The notes below the pieces were generated by a model, which searched no databases, was not told the origin of the DNA, and worked only from the letters and a program-made list of their open reading frames with translations. The position numbers and the translations under genes are program-made. This document shows, piece by piece, positions 1 through 6,583 of a stretch of DNA of 12,527 bases. The DNA is from Fimenecus sp045579305 (lineage in GTDB: Bacteria; Bacillota; Clostridia; Oscillospirales; Acutalibacteraceae). The stretch spans positions 1 through 12,527 of the forward strand of contig JAZNLY010000043.1 of the NCBI GenBank assembly GCA_045579305.1, written 5' to 3'. Every line of letters begins with the position of its first letter. Positions within the stretch are counted from its first letter, which is position 1.

Positions 1-307
1 TAACAGAGTTTTTATTGTCTTCGGTTATCTTAAATCTGCTAAAAACATTTAAATTATTAAGTGTTGTCTCACGAGATGATGGGAAGACAAACGCTGTCAT
101 TAACAATGCCATCAATATTGCTGCAACCAACATAACTTTAATGGTTTTGGTTGTGAATCTGTGATAATAGCCCCCACGCATTTTATTGAAGAGATTTTTC
201 TTCCATTTTTCGTGCTTTTTGCTACGCTCTGCTTCGGGGATTATATCTGGAAAAGTTGCTAACCAGTCATTTAATGACAATTCACAAGCAAGTGCTAATT
301 TATTCAT
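1..307 (-). CDS. Probable membrane-anchored anti-sigma factor, partial (C-terminus outside window)
   Basis: This gene lies directly downstream of the ECF-type sigma gene and overlaps its end. The ATG at 307 sits inside the sigma gene's last codons (ATGAATAA), a typical translational-coupling overlap. An in-frame ATG at 316 is also possible, but AAAGGA is only about 2 bases from it, against about 11 from the ATG at 307. The 102 visible residues comprise a charged cytoplasmic N-terminus (LSLNDWLATFPDI, then a Lys-rich stretch KKHEKWKKN), one membrane helix at about residues 55-76 (TIKVMLVAAILMALLMTAFV), and the start of an extracellular part. An N-in, single-helix topology encoded after an ECF sigma gene is the usual arrangement of a cognate anti-sigma factor. 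No zinc-finger HxxxCxxC anti-sigma motif is visible, so the role rests on position and topology. I do not recognise a named family. Confidence 0.6.
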   Translation of the reverse strand, partial: MNKLALACELSLNDWLATFPDIIPEAERSKKHEKWKKNLFNKMRGGYYHRFTTKTIKVMLVAAILMALLMTAFVFPSSRETTLNNLNVFSRFKITEDNKNSV

Positions 308-845
308 TATTCTCATTTTCCTTTATAAAATTTCTTACGAATTTCATTCCGAGCATGCATTTCTGTCTGACAGATGTTTCTGATATGCCTAATTTTGCAG
401 CAATTTGTGCACCGCTGAATTCATAAAAATATTTCAAATAGAAAACATATCTATATGCTTCTGGCATTGCGTCAACTGCTTGTTTTAAAAGCATTGTGTC
501 ACAACCTTCAAATTCATCAACAGAAATATCATAAAACTCAGTTAAATCGGCATCTACAACATGTTCAAGGTGTTTCTTCTCTTTGCGATACATATCAATA
601 GAAATGCCTTTTGCTACTACTCGAACGTAATTCTTAAAACTTTTATCGTCAAAATCTTGCTTTATGTTATGAAAATCTTTTGCAAATCGAATCATTATTT
701 CTTGCGCACAATCTTCGGCTGCTTCTTTAGTTTTTAAATGGTCTTTCGCAATGAAATAAACTGTATTATAAAACTTGTTATAGAACTCTTCAAACCGCAG
801 TTTATCTTCTGGATTTTGAAGTAACGCTAAGCATATTGACAGCAT
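300..845 (-). CDS. ECF-type (sigma-70 family) RNA polymerase sigma factor
   Basis: The 181-residue protein has the two-domain size of ECF sigma factors, which redirect RNA polymerase to stress or envelope promoters. Region 2 spans about residues 18-88: FEEFYNKFYNTVYFIAKDHL, then AAEDCAQEIMIRFAKDF, matching the D-x-x-Q-E-x-F/M core that binds core polymerase and the -10 element. Region 4 spans about residues 120-176: AVDAMPEAYRYVFYLKYF, then the helix-turn-helix GAQIAAKLGISETSVRQKC, which reads the -35 element. The start ATG at 845 has AAGGAG about 9-10 bases upstream. An ATG four bases further upstream is out of frame. A good promoter lies just upstream (869-897). The downstream gene overlaps and is the likely anti-sigma factor. 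The target regulon cannot be read from the window, and no second copy of the promoter suggests autoregulation. Confidence 0.88.
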   Translation of the reverse strand: MLSICLALLQNPEDKLRFEEFYNKFYNTVYFIAKDHLKTKEAAEDCAQEIMIRFAKDFHNIKQDFDDKSFKNYVRVVAKGISIDMYRKEKKHLEHVVDADLTEFYDISVDEFEGCDTMLLKQAVDAMPEAYRYVFYLKYFYEFSGAQIAAKLGISETSVRQKCMLGMKFVRNFIKENENNE

Positions 846-868
846 ACATAATCTCTCCTTTTCGAGAA

Positions 869-897
869 ATTATACATTAATTCGACAAATAACGCAA
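869..897 (-). promoter_or_regulatory. Sigma-A-like promoter of the sigma/anti-sigma pair
   Basis: Read on the minus strand, TTGCGT (892-897) is followed after exactly 17 bases by a perfect TATAAT (869-874). The expected transcription start is near 862, a few bases before the AAGGAG of the sigma gene, giving a very short leader. The promoter lies in the 73-base gap after the DUF6514-like gene, so the sigma gene can be expressed apart from it. A TTGACA is also present further upstream but is 27 bases from the -10 box, which is too far. Confidence 0.55.
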
Positions 898-918
898 GAT
901 GTGTCAACAATTTAAAGT

Positions 919-1140
919 TTAAAAGTAATCGTTATAATAATCTTCAAGAATGCCTTCAAGATGCACCAATTCAACCTTGCCTTTATTTAATCTTTTAACC
1001 AATTTTTGCAAAGCCTGACCATCAGTTGATACATCTCTCATAATTTTAATGGGAATAAAACGCTTTAAGACAATAATGGCATATGTCTTAACCCGTTCAT
1101 TCTCAATATTTATATGATGTGACACAACAACATATTTCAT
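919..1140 (-). CDS. Small conserved clostridial protein, DUF6514-like
   Basis: A 73-residue protein beginning MKYVVVSHHI. I chose the ATG at 1140 because GGAGGTGAT lies 4-7 bases upstream. An upstream in-frame ATG at 1167 would add nine residues but would place this RBS inside the gene. The pattern is a beta-rich N-terminal half (VKTYAIIVLKRFI), a polar turn DVSTDGQALQKLVKRLNKG, and an acidic, aromatic end HLEGILEDYYNDYF. This resembles the small clostridial proteins of the DUF6514 group, which end in a similar HL-x-x-(V/I)-x-(E)D-F/Y pattern; I make that match from memory and it is not certain. The function is unknown. It has no signal peptide, membrane helix or obvious metal ligands. It lies just upstream of the sigma gene, but an intervening promoter makes a functional link unproven. 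Confidence 0.6.
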   Translation of the reverse strand: MKYVVVSHHINIENERVKTYAIIVLKRFIPIKIMRDVSTDGQALQKLVKRLNKGKVELVHLEGILEDYYNDYF

Positions 1141-1259
1141 AAATATCACCTCCACCCCAGCAGCCACATTACTAAATCGTTGCCGTGGATTTTATCGTGA
1201 TATTAAATATGCTTTTTATAGTAATTCGTTGTGGAAAAGCACACTAAAACCATAAAAAA

Positions 1260-1287
1260 AACAGTTCGACTCCTGTCACTCCGACCA
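1260..1287 (+). other. 3' fragment of a tRNA gene (T-arm, acceptor strand, CCA), possible attachment-site scar
   Basis: The stretch holds the T-loop TTCGACT, the 3' T-stem strand CCTGT, a seven-base acceptor strand CACTCCG, discriminator A and an encoded CCA, in exactly the order and spacing of a tRNA 3' end. The 5' half is absent: upstream is an A-tract, there is no CGGAGTG partner strand, no anticodon arm, and the 5' T-stem strand is imperfect. The ending TCACTCCGACCA is, as I recall, typical of tRNA-Pro in Firmicutes. Short tRNA 3' ends without the rest of the gene commonly remain as attachment sites after integration or excision of mobile elements. No integrase gene lies in the window. 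Confidence 0.5.
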
Positions 1288-1318
1288 AAATAGCAGTTTC
1301 GACTTATGTCGGGACTGC
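1287..1318 (-). terminator. Terminator-like 11-bp hairpin next to the tRNA fragment
   Basis: GCAGTTTCGAC (1293-1303) and GTCGGGACTGC (1308-1318) form an 11-bp stem with two G-T pairs around a TTAT loop. On the minus strand the stem is followed by TATTTT (1287-1292), so it resembles an intrinsic terminator for that strand. No minus-strand gene lies immediately upstream, so it may be a remnant or part of the repeat-rich element next to it. Confidence 0.35.
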
Positions 1319-1338
1319 GTTGCAATTATATATGATAT

Positions 1339-1424
1339 GTCATTCTGAGGAACGAAGTGACGAAGAATCTGTTTTAATTTTATTGCTCACTTTAAATGAG
1401 ATTCTTCTCTGCGCTCAGAATGAC
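1339..1424. repeat. Inverted pair of CATTCTGAG...GAAGAATCT repeats
   Basis: The left arm, 1339-1370, begins GTCATTCTGAG and ends GAAGAATCT. The right arm, 1399-1424, is its near inverse: AGATTCTTC, then CTCAGAATGAC. About 28 bases of AT-rich DNA separate them. Each arm is itself a small hairpin (ATTCT pairing with AGAAT). This is a known class of dispersed intergenic repeat in Clostridia and other gut bacteria; read as protein it gives the tell-tale peptide SHSERSEES. It is probably a non-coding REP/MITE-like element. Confidence 0.75.
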
Positions 1425-1431
1425 AAAAAAG

Positions 1432-1500
1432 GTCACCCCGAACGAAGTGAAGGGTCTACTAAAAACGACAGTAGAGATTCTTCGCTGCGCTCAGAATGAC
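1432..1500. repeat. Second inverted repeat pair, CACCCCGA/GGGT variant plus CATTCTGAG type
   Basis: The left arm, 1432-1459, reads GTCACCCCGAACGAAGTG, then AAGGGTCTAC. The right arm, 1471-1500, reads GTAGAGATTC, then TCAGAATGAC. The left arm is the ACCC/GGGT variant of the same family and the right arm is the ATTCT/AGAAT variant, with 11 bases between them. It follows the first pair after seven bases, so the two pairs form one compact cluster of about 160 bases upstream of the lipoprotein gene. Confidence 0.7.
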
Positions 1501-1540
1501 TTATAAAGTTGAATTTGATATTAAATGACATCAAGTTGGG

Positions 1541-1569
1541 TTGTTTTTGAGTTGCTTGGATGATATAAT
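1541..1569 (+). promoter_or_regulatory. Sigma-A-like promoter of the metallophosphoesterase gene
   Basis: TTGTTT (1541-1546) and a perfect TATAAT (1564-1569) are separated by 17 bases. The -10 box is preceded by TGA, an extended -10 element. The predicted start near 1576 gives a leader of about 25 bases carrying the GGAGG ribosome binding site (1589-1593). Confidence 0.6.
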
Positions 1570-1601
1570 TAATTCGAAAAATGTTTACGGAGGTAAAGGG
1601 A

Positions 1602-2924
1602 ATGAAAAAACTCACCGCCCTTTTTATTGCTATGTTATTGTTTACATTAACAGCTTGTGAATCTACTGTCGGTCATCAGGCTGGAGGAGTCATCACCCAA
1701 GCACCCGTGCCGGAAATTATACAGGATGATTTTGTTCCTGTTATGCGTTTTGTTGCTACCAGTGATACTCACATTGAAACTCTCGGCGATACAGGTTGCA
1801 AGAGAATATCATCCATGCTCAAAACTGCTTATGCTATAAGTGATGCAGACGAGGACTACAAAAAATTAGATGCAGTTGTATTTTCGGGTGATATTACCGA
1901 TAATGGCAAAAAGGAGTCGTTTAATGCATTTGCAACTACAACTGATAATGAAATGCGTGAAGGCACCCAACGTCTGGCGGTAGTAGCCAAGGCTCACGAC
2001 AGTTATAAATACTCATACAAGAGTCTTGATGTTTTCACAGAAGCAACCGGTCAGGAACCTGATTTTCACAGAGTAATCGGTGGTTTTCATTTCATCGGTG
2101 TTTCCCGTTCAAAAACACGTAAGCATTATACTGAAGAGCAGATAAAATGGCTTGACGAAAATATCGCTGCAGCAGTTGAGGATGACCCTAAGAAGCCTGT
2201 TTTTGTGTTCCAGCACGAACACGTAAGAGATACAGTTTACGGAAGCAGTAAAACAGACGGTTGGGGTCTTGATGTATTTACACAAGTGCTTACAAAATAT
2301 CCTCAGGTAGTACATATTTCCGGACATTCACATTTCCCTGCAAACGACCCAAGGGCTGTATGGCAGGGTGAATTCACAGCTATAAATGACGGTGGACTTT
2401 CTTATTTTGAGCTTGCTGTGGACGGTAAAAACGGACAGTATCCCGATGAAAAGGAAAGAATGGCTCAGGCGCTCATTATCGAGGTTGACGCAGATAACAG
2501 AGTTCTTGTTAAGGTACTTGACGTGGATGCCGGAAAAATTATGCGTGAGTTCCTAATTGACAACATCTCCGAAGAAAACAAGACCAAATACTCCTTTGAA
2601 GCAAGAAAAGAAAAGTCTTCCGTTCCCGTTTTCCCCGAAGGTTCAGCTCTCAGCTACAAAAAAGACGGTCTTAAATATTACATAACCGTACCTCAGGCAA
2701 AGGTAAGCGAGGATAACGAGGTCTTTGTTTACAGAATTTGTGTTCTCAATGAAAAAGGCAAAACTGTCCATGAAGATTGGGTGTTCTCTGATTATTTCTT
2801 TGCTGATAAACCCGAAAGCATAACCTTTGACGGCTTTATTACCTTGAGTAAAAACTTCACTGTAAAAGTCTCTGCAGAAGACGTATGGGGCAACAAAAGC
2901 GAGCCTCTGGAGATAAAATTTTAA
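1602..2924 (+). CDS. Lipoprotein calcineurin-like metallophosphoesterase with altered GNH motif
   Basis: This 440-residue protein is predicted to be exported and lipid-anchored. The signal sequence MKKLTALFIAMLLFTLTAC has the lipobox LTAC with Cys19. I chose the ATG at 1602 because GGAGG lies 8 bases upstream; the in-frame ATG at 1581 would put seven extra residues before the signal. The metallophosphoesterase domain covers about residues 45-310: D55-x-H57 (SDTHIE), GD at 96-97 (FSGDITD), an AKAHDS motif at 129-134, FQHEH at 203-207 and GHSH at 241-244. In typical members the third motif is GNHD, with Asn a bridging metal ligand. Here the Asn position is Ala131, while the catalytic-type His132 is kept. 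Residues about 340-440 form a beta-rich C-terminal domain ending KSEPLEIKF, possibly immunoglobulin-like. Family members hydrolyse phosphomono- or diesters; the substrate is unknown. It is a single-gene unit with its own promoter and terminator. Confidence 0.88.
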   Translation: MKKLTALFIAMLLFTLTACESTVGHQAGGVITQAPVPEIIQDDFVPVMRFVATSDTHIETLGDTGCKRISSMLKTAYAISDADEDYKKLDAVVFSGDITDNGKKESFNAFATTTDNEMREGTQRLAVVAKAHDSYKYSYKSLDVFTEATGQEPDFHRVIGGFHFIGVSRSKTRKHYTEEQIKWLDENIAAAVEDDPKKPVFVFQHEHVRDTVYGSSKTDGWGLDVFTQVLTKYPQVVHISGHSHFPANDPRAVWQGEFTAINDGGLSYFELAVDGKNGQYPDEKERMAQALIIEVDADNRVLVKVLDVDAGKIMREFLIDNISEENKTKYSFEARKEKSSVPVFPEGSALSYKKDGLKYYITVPQAKVSEDNEVFVYRICVLNEKGKTVHEDWVFSDYFFADKPESITFDGFITLSKNFTVKVSAEDVWGNKSEPLEIKF

Positions 2925-2940
2925 ACTATATCAGCACAAC

Positions 2941-2977
2941 CCCCACTTGAAATCGTTATTCAGGTGGGGCTTGTTTT
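2941..2977 (+). terminator. Intrinsic terminator after the metallophosphoesterase gene
   Basis: CCCCACTTGAA (2941-2951) pairs with TTCAGGTGGGG (2959-2969), with one G-T pair, around a seven-base loop. CTTGTTTT follows. It lies 17 bases after the stop codon. Confidence 0.8.
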
Positions 2978-3020
2978 AAGGACTTTTGCCAAATTATAAT
3001 CGTAAACTGTGTACAAAAAA

Positions 3021-3051
3021 CCGTGTAGTTTTATAAATCTACACGGCTTTT
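3021..3051. terminator. Bidirectional terminator between convergent genes
   Basis: CCGTGTAG (3021-3028) and CTACACGG (3039-3046) form a perfect 8-bp stem. It is flanked by an A6 tract on the left and CTTTT on the right, so it has a T-tract on both strands: T6 for the minus-strand membrane protein gene and TTTT for the plus strand as a second stop behind 2941-2977. Confidence 0.75.
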
Positions 3052-3104
3052 GCGTTGTATTATACAAATTTAAACTGATTAATAAAGCACTTCAGAAGGT
3101 TTTA

Positions 3105-4952
3105 TTATTCTATAGTCAGAAGAACACCATTTGATAAGTCTTCCCTTGTAAAATCAAATAATTCGCTGGCGTTATTCATAGCAAGTTTAATAATCGAGCT
3201 GTTAGTGTCCGGTGACTCAATATAAATGTATTTAGGTGTTTTCTCAGGGTTTTCCCGGTAGTATTTTTCCAGTTGGCCTATATCGATGTGACCTTGGTCC
3301 CATATGGTGTGCGTTGCAAAAGGCTGCTCCAGATGTATATACGTCCAGGTGTTATAGGATACTATCAATACCGGGTCATCTCCCCGGCTGCGAGCTTTTA
3401 CTGTGTCTAAATCATTTATTGTTTTATTATAGTTGTCACATTTTTCTCCGGACATATATAAACCTTTATAAGGGCCCGATGTAGCTTTAGTGATATCTTT
3501 CATAGGAAATTCGCCATATATATAGAAAATTACGTGAAAAATTATCTGCAAGCAAAAACCTACTATAATTATATTGCGATAACAAAGTGTTTTCTTTTTA
3601 TCGTTAATTGCTTCAGAGTCATCTGAAGAATCAGAGCGCATTTCTTTCCATAAATCCATTGCAAAAAATACGCCTGCAACATTATTAACCACAAGCACAA
3701 TTCCGATTGTGGCCCAATGTGTATCTGCGGCAAGATATTGAACAAAGGTAGCAATTGAGCTTGGGATAAACATACAATAAAACAGAACCTTGTTTTTCTT
3801 TTCCGTCAACAAATAGCACACAAGTGAAATTACAAAAAACGGAAGAGTAGTAGCACATAAATAACCTTCTAATGACAACGATACCATAACAATGAACAGT
3901 ATCGACCATAAAACTGAAGCAGTTAAATAACCAAAACGATGTTTATTATCCTTTTTCTTTGTATCAAACAACAGAGCTACAAATATTGCCGGTACTATCC
4001 ACGGCATACCTAAATTAGCTTTGCTGAAATATTGAATTGTTGTTTCGAATTTTGAAATAACAGATTTAGAAGCAATATCATATTCGCTACTGCCTAAAAG
4101 GTTATCTATATTCTCTCCAACAGAATTCAAGGTTGCTCCTGTTGAAAAGAAGAAAACAACTGCAATTATAACGACTATGGCAATTCCGCATGCAAACCAC
4201 ATAACAGCTTCTTTTGTAAAAAAACAGTTGTAGTTTTCCATATCGGGAAAATCATTAACAATTTGTTCTTGTTGTTTCTTTTGTTCCCTTTTTTGCCTTT
4301 TTGTAAGTTTCTTATTCTTTTTTGAGGGTTGAAAAGTCTTTATTCCAACTACTCTTTTTATTATTTCATGTCGACGTATCCACAAAGCACACACTAAGAG
4401 ATATACCACAAATGCAAAACAAAGCAATGGATTGCACACACAACAGCAAGCGAAGCATATACCTGCAAAAACATAAAACGGAACAGATTTTTTTTCATAG
4501 ATTGAAAGAAGACAAAAACATAATAACAGTAAAAAAATAACATACATTGACTGATAGCTTATTGCCTGAATTCTATATGGTATTTGTATATAAAATATCA
4601 TGGATGCCATAATTGCCCATTTTCCGTATTTTCTGAAAAAGCGATATATTACTACAGCTATTGTTGCATGAATCAAAAGGTATACGCATCTTAAAAAGAT
4701 AAAAATACCTTCTGTTGAGCCTTTGACAGCAGTCCAGATATATACCGGTAACCAGGAAAACAACGATGAAAACTGTGTCAGATGCCACTCGTGCTGAACC
4801 AGGCTATCACCATTCACAAGACGAAGAGGAATTGATACATAAAAACTTTCATCCGGAGTAAATATAACAACAAAAAGAAAAAGGATATGGAATAATGATA
4901 CCGATAACAAAGATATAACAAATATAAGGTCGGTATTTCTTATTTTTTTCAT
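3105..4952 (-). CDS. Polytopic membrane protein, probable GT-C-fold glycosyltransferase
   Basis: A 615-residue integral membrane protein with roughly 12-13 hydrophobic helices. The first is at about residues 8-31 and is followed by an outer loop starting TPDESFY (Asp34-Glu35), the place where GT-C enzymes carry their catalytic acidic residues. GT-C enzymes move sugars from polyprenyl-phosphate donors onto acceptors outside the membrane. A highly basic cytoplasmic loop at about residues 205-230 (KKNKKLTKRQKREQKKQQ) splits the helices into two blocks. After the last helix (about 462-482) comes a soluble tail of some 130 residues with WDQGHIDIGQLEKYYRENP, predicted to be outside. I chose the ATG at 4952 because AGAAGG is 8 bases upstream; two GTG codons further upstream are less likely. 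It diverges from the glycan operon at 5128, which supports a role in surface polysaccharide or glycolipid assembly. The acceptor is unknown, and it could instead be a GT-C-like protein of another function. Confidence 0.65.
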   Translation of the reverse strand: MKKIRNTDLIFVISLLSVSLFHILFLFVVIFTPDESFYVSIPLRLVNGDSLVQHEWHLTQFSSLFSWLPVYIWTAVKGSTEGIFIFLRCVYLLIHATIAVVIYRFFRKYGKWAIMASMIFYIQIPYRIQAISYQSMYVIFLLLLCFCLLSIYEKKSVPFYVFAGICFACCCVCNPLLCFAFVVYLLVCALWIRRHEIIKRVVGIKTFQPSKKNKKLTKRQKREQKKQQEQIVNDFPDMENYNCFFTKEAVMWFACGIAIVVIIAVVFFFSTGATLNSVGENIDNLLGSSEYDIASKSVISKFETTIQYFSKANLGMPWIVPAIFVALLFDTKKKDNKHRFGYLTASVLWSILFIVMVSLSLEGYLCATTLPFFVISLVCYLLTEKKNKVLFYCMFIPSSIATFVQYLAADTHWATIGIVLVVNNVAGVFFAMDLWKEMRSDSSDDSEAINDKKKTLCYRNIIIVGFCLQIIFHVIFYIYGEFPMKDITKATSGPYKGLYMSGEKCDNYNKTINDLDTVKARSRGDDPVLIVSYNTWTYIHLEQPFATHTIWDQGHIDIGQLEKYYRENPEKTPKYIYIESPDTNSSIIKLAMNNASELFDFTREDLSNGVLLTIE

Positions 4953-4991
4953 CACAAACACCTTCTGAAATTCAGTATACTTTAAAACATA

Positions 4992-5020
4992 ATTTTATCA
5001 TAAAACATTTATCTAGTCAA
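4992..5020 (-). promoter_or_regulatory. Promoter of the GT-C-like membrane protein gene
   Basis: On the minus strand TTGACT (5015-5020) is followed after 17 bases by TAAAAT (4992-4997), preceded by TGA as an extended -10. Transcription would begin near 4985, about 33 bases before the start codon. It faces away from the promoter at 5068-5097; the two -35 boxes lie about 50 bases apart, so a shared regulator could act on both. Confidence 0.55.
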
Positions 5021-5067
5021 ATTAGCTGTGTTATTTAACGAACTTAACAGTAATGATTACAAAACAC

Positions 5068-5097
5068 TTGATATTCGTCTGATTATCATGATATAAT
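5068..5097 (+). promoter_or_regulatory. Promoter of the radical SAM / glycosyltransferase / nucleotidyltransferase operon
   Basis: TTGATA (5068-5073) and a perfect TATAAT (5092-5097) lie 18 bases apart, with TGA directly before the -10 box. Transcription would start near 5104, placing GGAGAAG (5115-5121) about 11 bases into the message. Confidence 0.65.
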
Positions 5098-5127
5098 GGA
5101 AAAATAAATAATTTGGAGAAGTATGCG

Positions 5128-6573
5128 ATGAATAAGGTAATGTTATTGTATCCCCCTGGGAAAGCATATCAGCGAAGTGAAGACCGCGCACAATGCAACT
5201 TAGATGAATCTGCTGTTGCTACTATTCACGCATGCAATGATTTAGGATATGCTGCTTCCGTTTTGAGAAATCGCAGCTATGACGTTTTTTTGAGGGACTA
5301 TCAGACCGAAAAAACAAGCCTTGAAGAAGTTAAGTCTGATATATTAAACTTTTTACCGGATATAATTGTTGTCAGCACAACAAACGCAACCATACTCAGT
5401 GACTTGGAGTTTTTAGGTTGGATAAAAGAATTCCACCCTTGCGAATTCATCATAAAAGGTGCTATTTTCTTCAACACGCCAACTGAAATCCTTGAAACAC
5501 TTAATCTGGAAAATGTCAATTATCTTATTGGCGGAGAAATTGATACAATCATCGGCGACCTGGTTGATTGCATTTTCTCAAAAAATGATGCTTTCGACAA
5601 TATTCCCGGAATTATATATAAAAAAGACGGTGCTTTCAGAAAAACAGACTTTACTTGCTGGTTTGAAGATTTGGACAGCATCCCCTTCCCTGCAAGGGAC
5701 CTTATGAAAAACGAATTATACCCAAGACCTGATACAGGGGAACCTATGGCAACAATTCAGGTGTCCCGCGGGTGTCCTGCCGGATGTACATATTGTCTTA
5801 CTCCCATAATTTCAGGAAAATCAGTCAGAAAAAGAAGTGTCGAAAATATCTTTGCCGAATTGGAAGAGTGTTATTACAAATACGGCATTAAGAACTTTTT
5901 CTTCAAGGCTGATACATTTACCATTGATGCACAGTGGGCATCAGCCTTGTGCGATTTGATTATCAATTCAGAATTACACGGGAAAATTGAATTTACAGCC
6001 AATTCAAGAGTAAAGCCCCTTGAATATGATTTGCTTAAAAAATTAAAAGAAGCAGGTTGTTTTACAATAGCTGTGGGTTTTGAAAGTGGCAGCAACGATA
6101 CTCTTAAGAAAATAAAAAAAGGTACAACAAGAGAAGATAATCTTCGGGCTGCAAAGCTTATTAAAAAAGCAAAACTTCCGCTTTTCGGTTTCTTTATGAT
6201 TGGTTTCCCTTGGGAAACAAAGGAAGACATAACCGAAACTCTTGAATTCATTTTTGACATTGACCCCGATTTTATAGAAGTGCATATTGCAATGCCTTAT
6301 TTTGGCACTGACTTGTATTCTCAATGTCAGAAGTACAATACAATTAATGCCGCTGCCTGGGGAAATGATTATTTTTCACCCAATACTATCGGCACACAGT
6401 CCGTGTCTATGGATGAAATTTATAAAATCAGAAACAAGTATTTGCTTAAATTTTATTTAAGACCAAAATATTTGATTAAAAAGGTGTTTTATTGTATCTC
6501 TGAACCGGTTATATTAAAGAACTACATAAAACATGGTATAAAATTGTTAAAAACAATATTCAGAAGAAAATAA
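5128..6573 (+). CDS. B12-binding-type radical SAM protein
   Basis: A 481-residue cytoplasmic enzyme of the cobalamin-binding radical SAM class. The N-terminal 160 residues look like the Rossmann-type B12-binding domain (MNKVMLLYPPG; DIIVVSTTNATILSD; YLIGGEIDTII), but I do not see the DxHxxG cobalamin-ligand motif. The radical SAM core spans about residues 205-425. It carries the iron-sulfur cluster motif C216-x3-C220-x2-C223 in SRGCPAGCTYCL, then GIKNFFFKADTFT, AVGFESGSNDTLKKIKKGTT and FFMIGFPWETKEDI, all typical of BchE/HpnJ-like members. The ATG at 5128 has GGAGAAG upstream (GGAG 9 bases away); an in-frame TTG at 5113 is less likely. Family members catalyse methylations, cyclisations or rearrangements on lipids, sugars and cofactors. 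As first gene of an operon with two sugar-lipid genes, it probably modifies a glycan or its lipid carrier; the actual reaction is unknown. Confidence 0.85.
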   Translation: MNKVMLLYPPGKAYQRSEDRAQCNLDESAVATIHACNDLGYAASVLRNRSYDVFLRDYQTEKTSLEEVKSDILNFLPDIIVVSTTNATILSDLEFLGWIKEFHPCEFIIKGAIFFNTPTEILETLNLENVNYLIGGEIDTIIGDLVDCIFSKNDAFDNIPGIIYKKDGAFRKTDFTCWFEDLDSIPFPARDLMKNELYPRPDTGEPMATIQVSRGCPAGCTYCLTPIISGKSVRKRSVENIFAELEECYYKYGIKNFFFKADTFTIDAQWASALCDLIINSELHGKIEFTANSRVKPLEYDLLKKLKEAGCFTIAVGFESGSNDTLKKIKKGTTREDNLRAAKLIKKAKLPLFGFFMIGFPWETKEDITETLEFIFDIDPDFIEVHIAMPYFGTDLYSQCQKYNTINAAAWGNDYFSPNTIGTQSVSMDEIYKIRNKYLLKFYLRPKYLIKKVFYCISEPVILKNYIKHGIKLLKTIFRRK

Positions 6574-6583
6574 CAGGTGATAA

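Noticed and set aside
1339..1500. CRISPR array
   Set aside because: The repeat units alternate in orientation, diverge in sequence and have irregular spacing, so they are inverted intergenic repeats rather than direct repeats with spacers; no cas gene is near.
1433..1615. Minus-strand ORF of 60 codons
   Set aside because: Its C-terminal part (SHSERSEES) is simply the translation of the dispersed intergenic repeats, it has no RBS, and it overlaps the promoter and start of the lipoprotein gene.
5874..6260. Minus-strand ORF of 128 codons within the radical SAM gene
   Set aside because: It is antisense to the conserved SAM core, with no RBS and no family resemblance.
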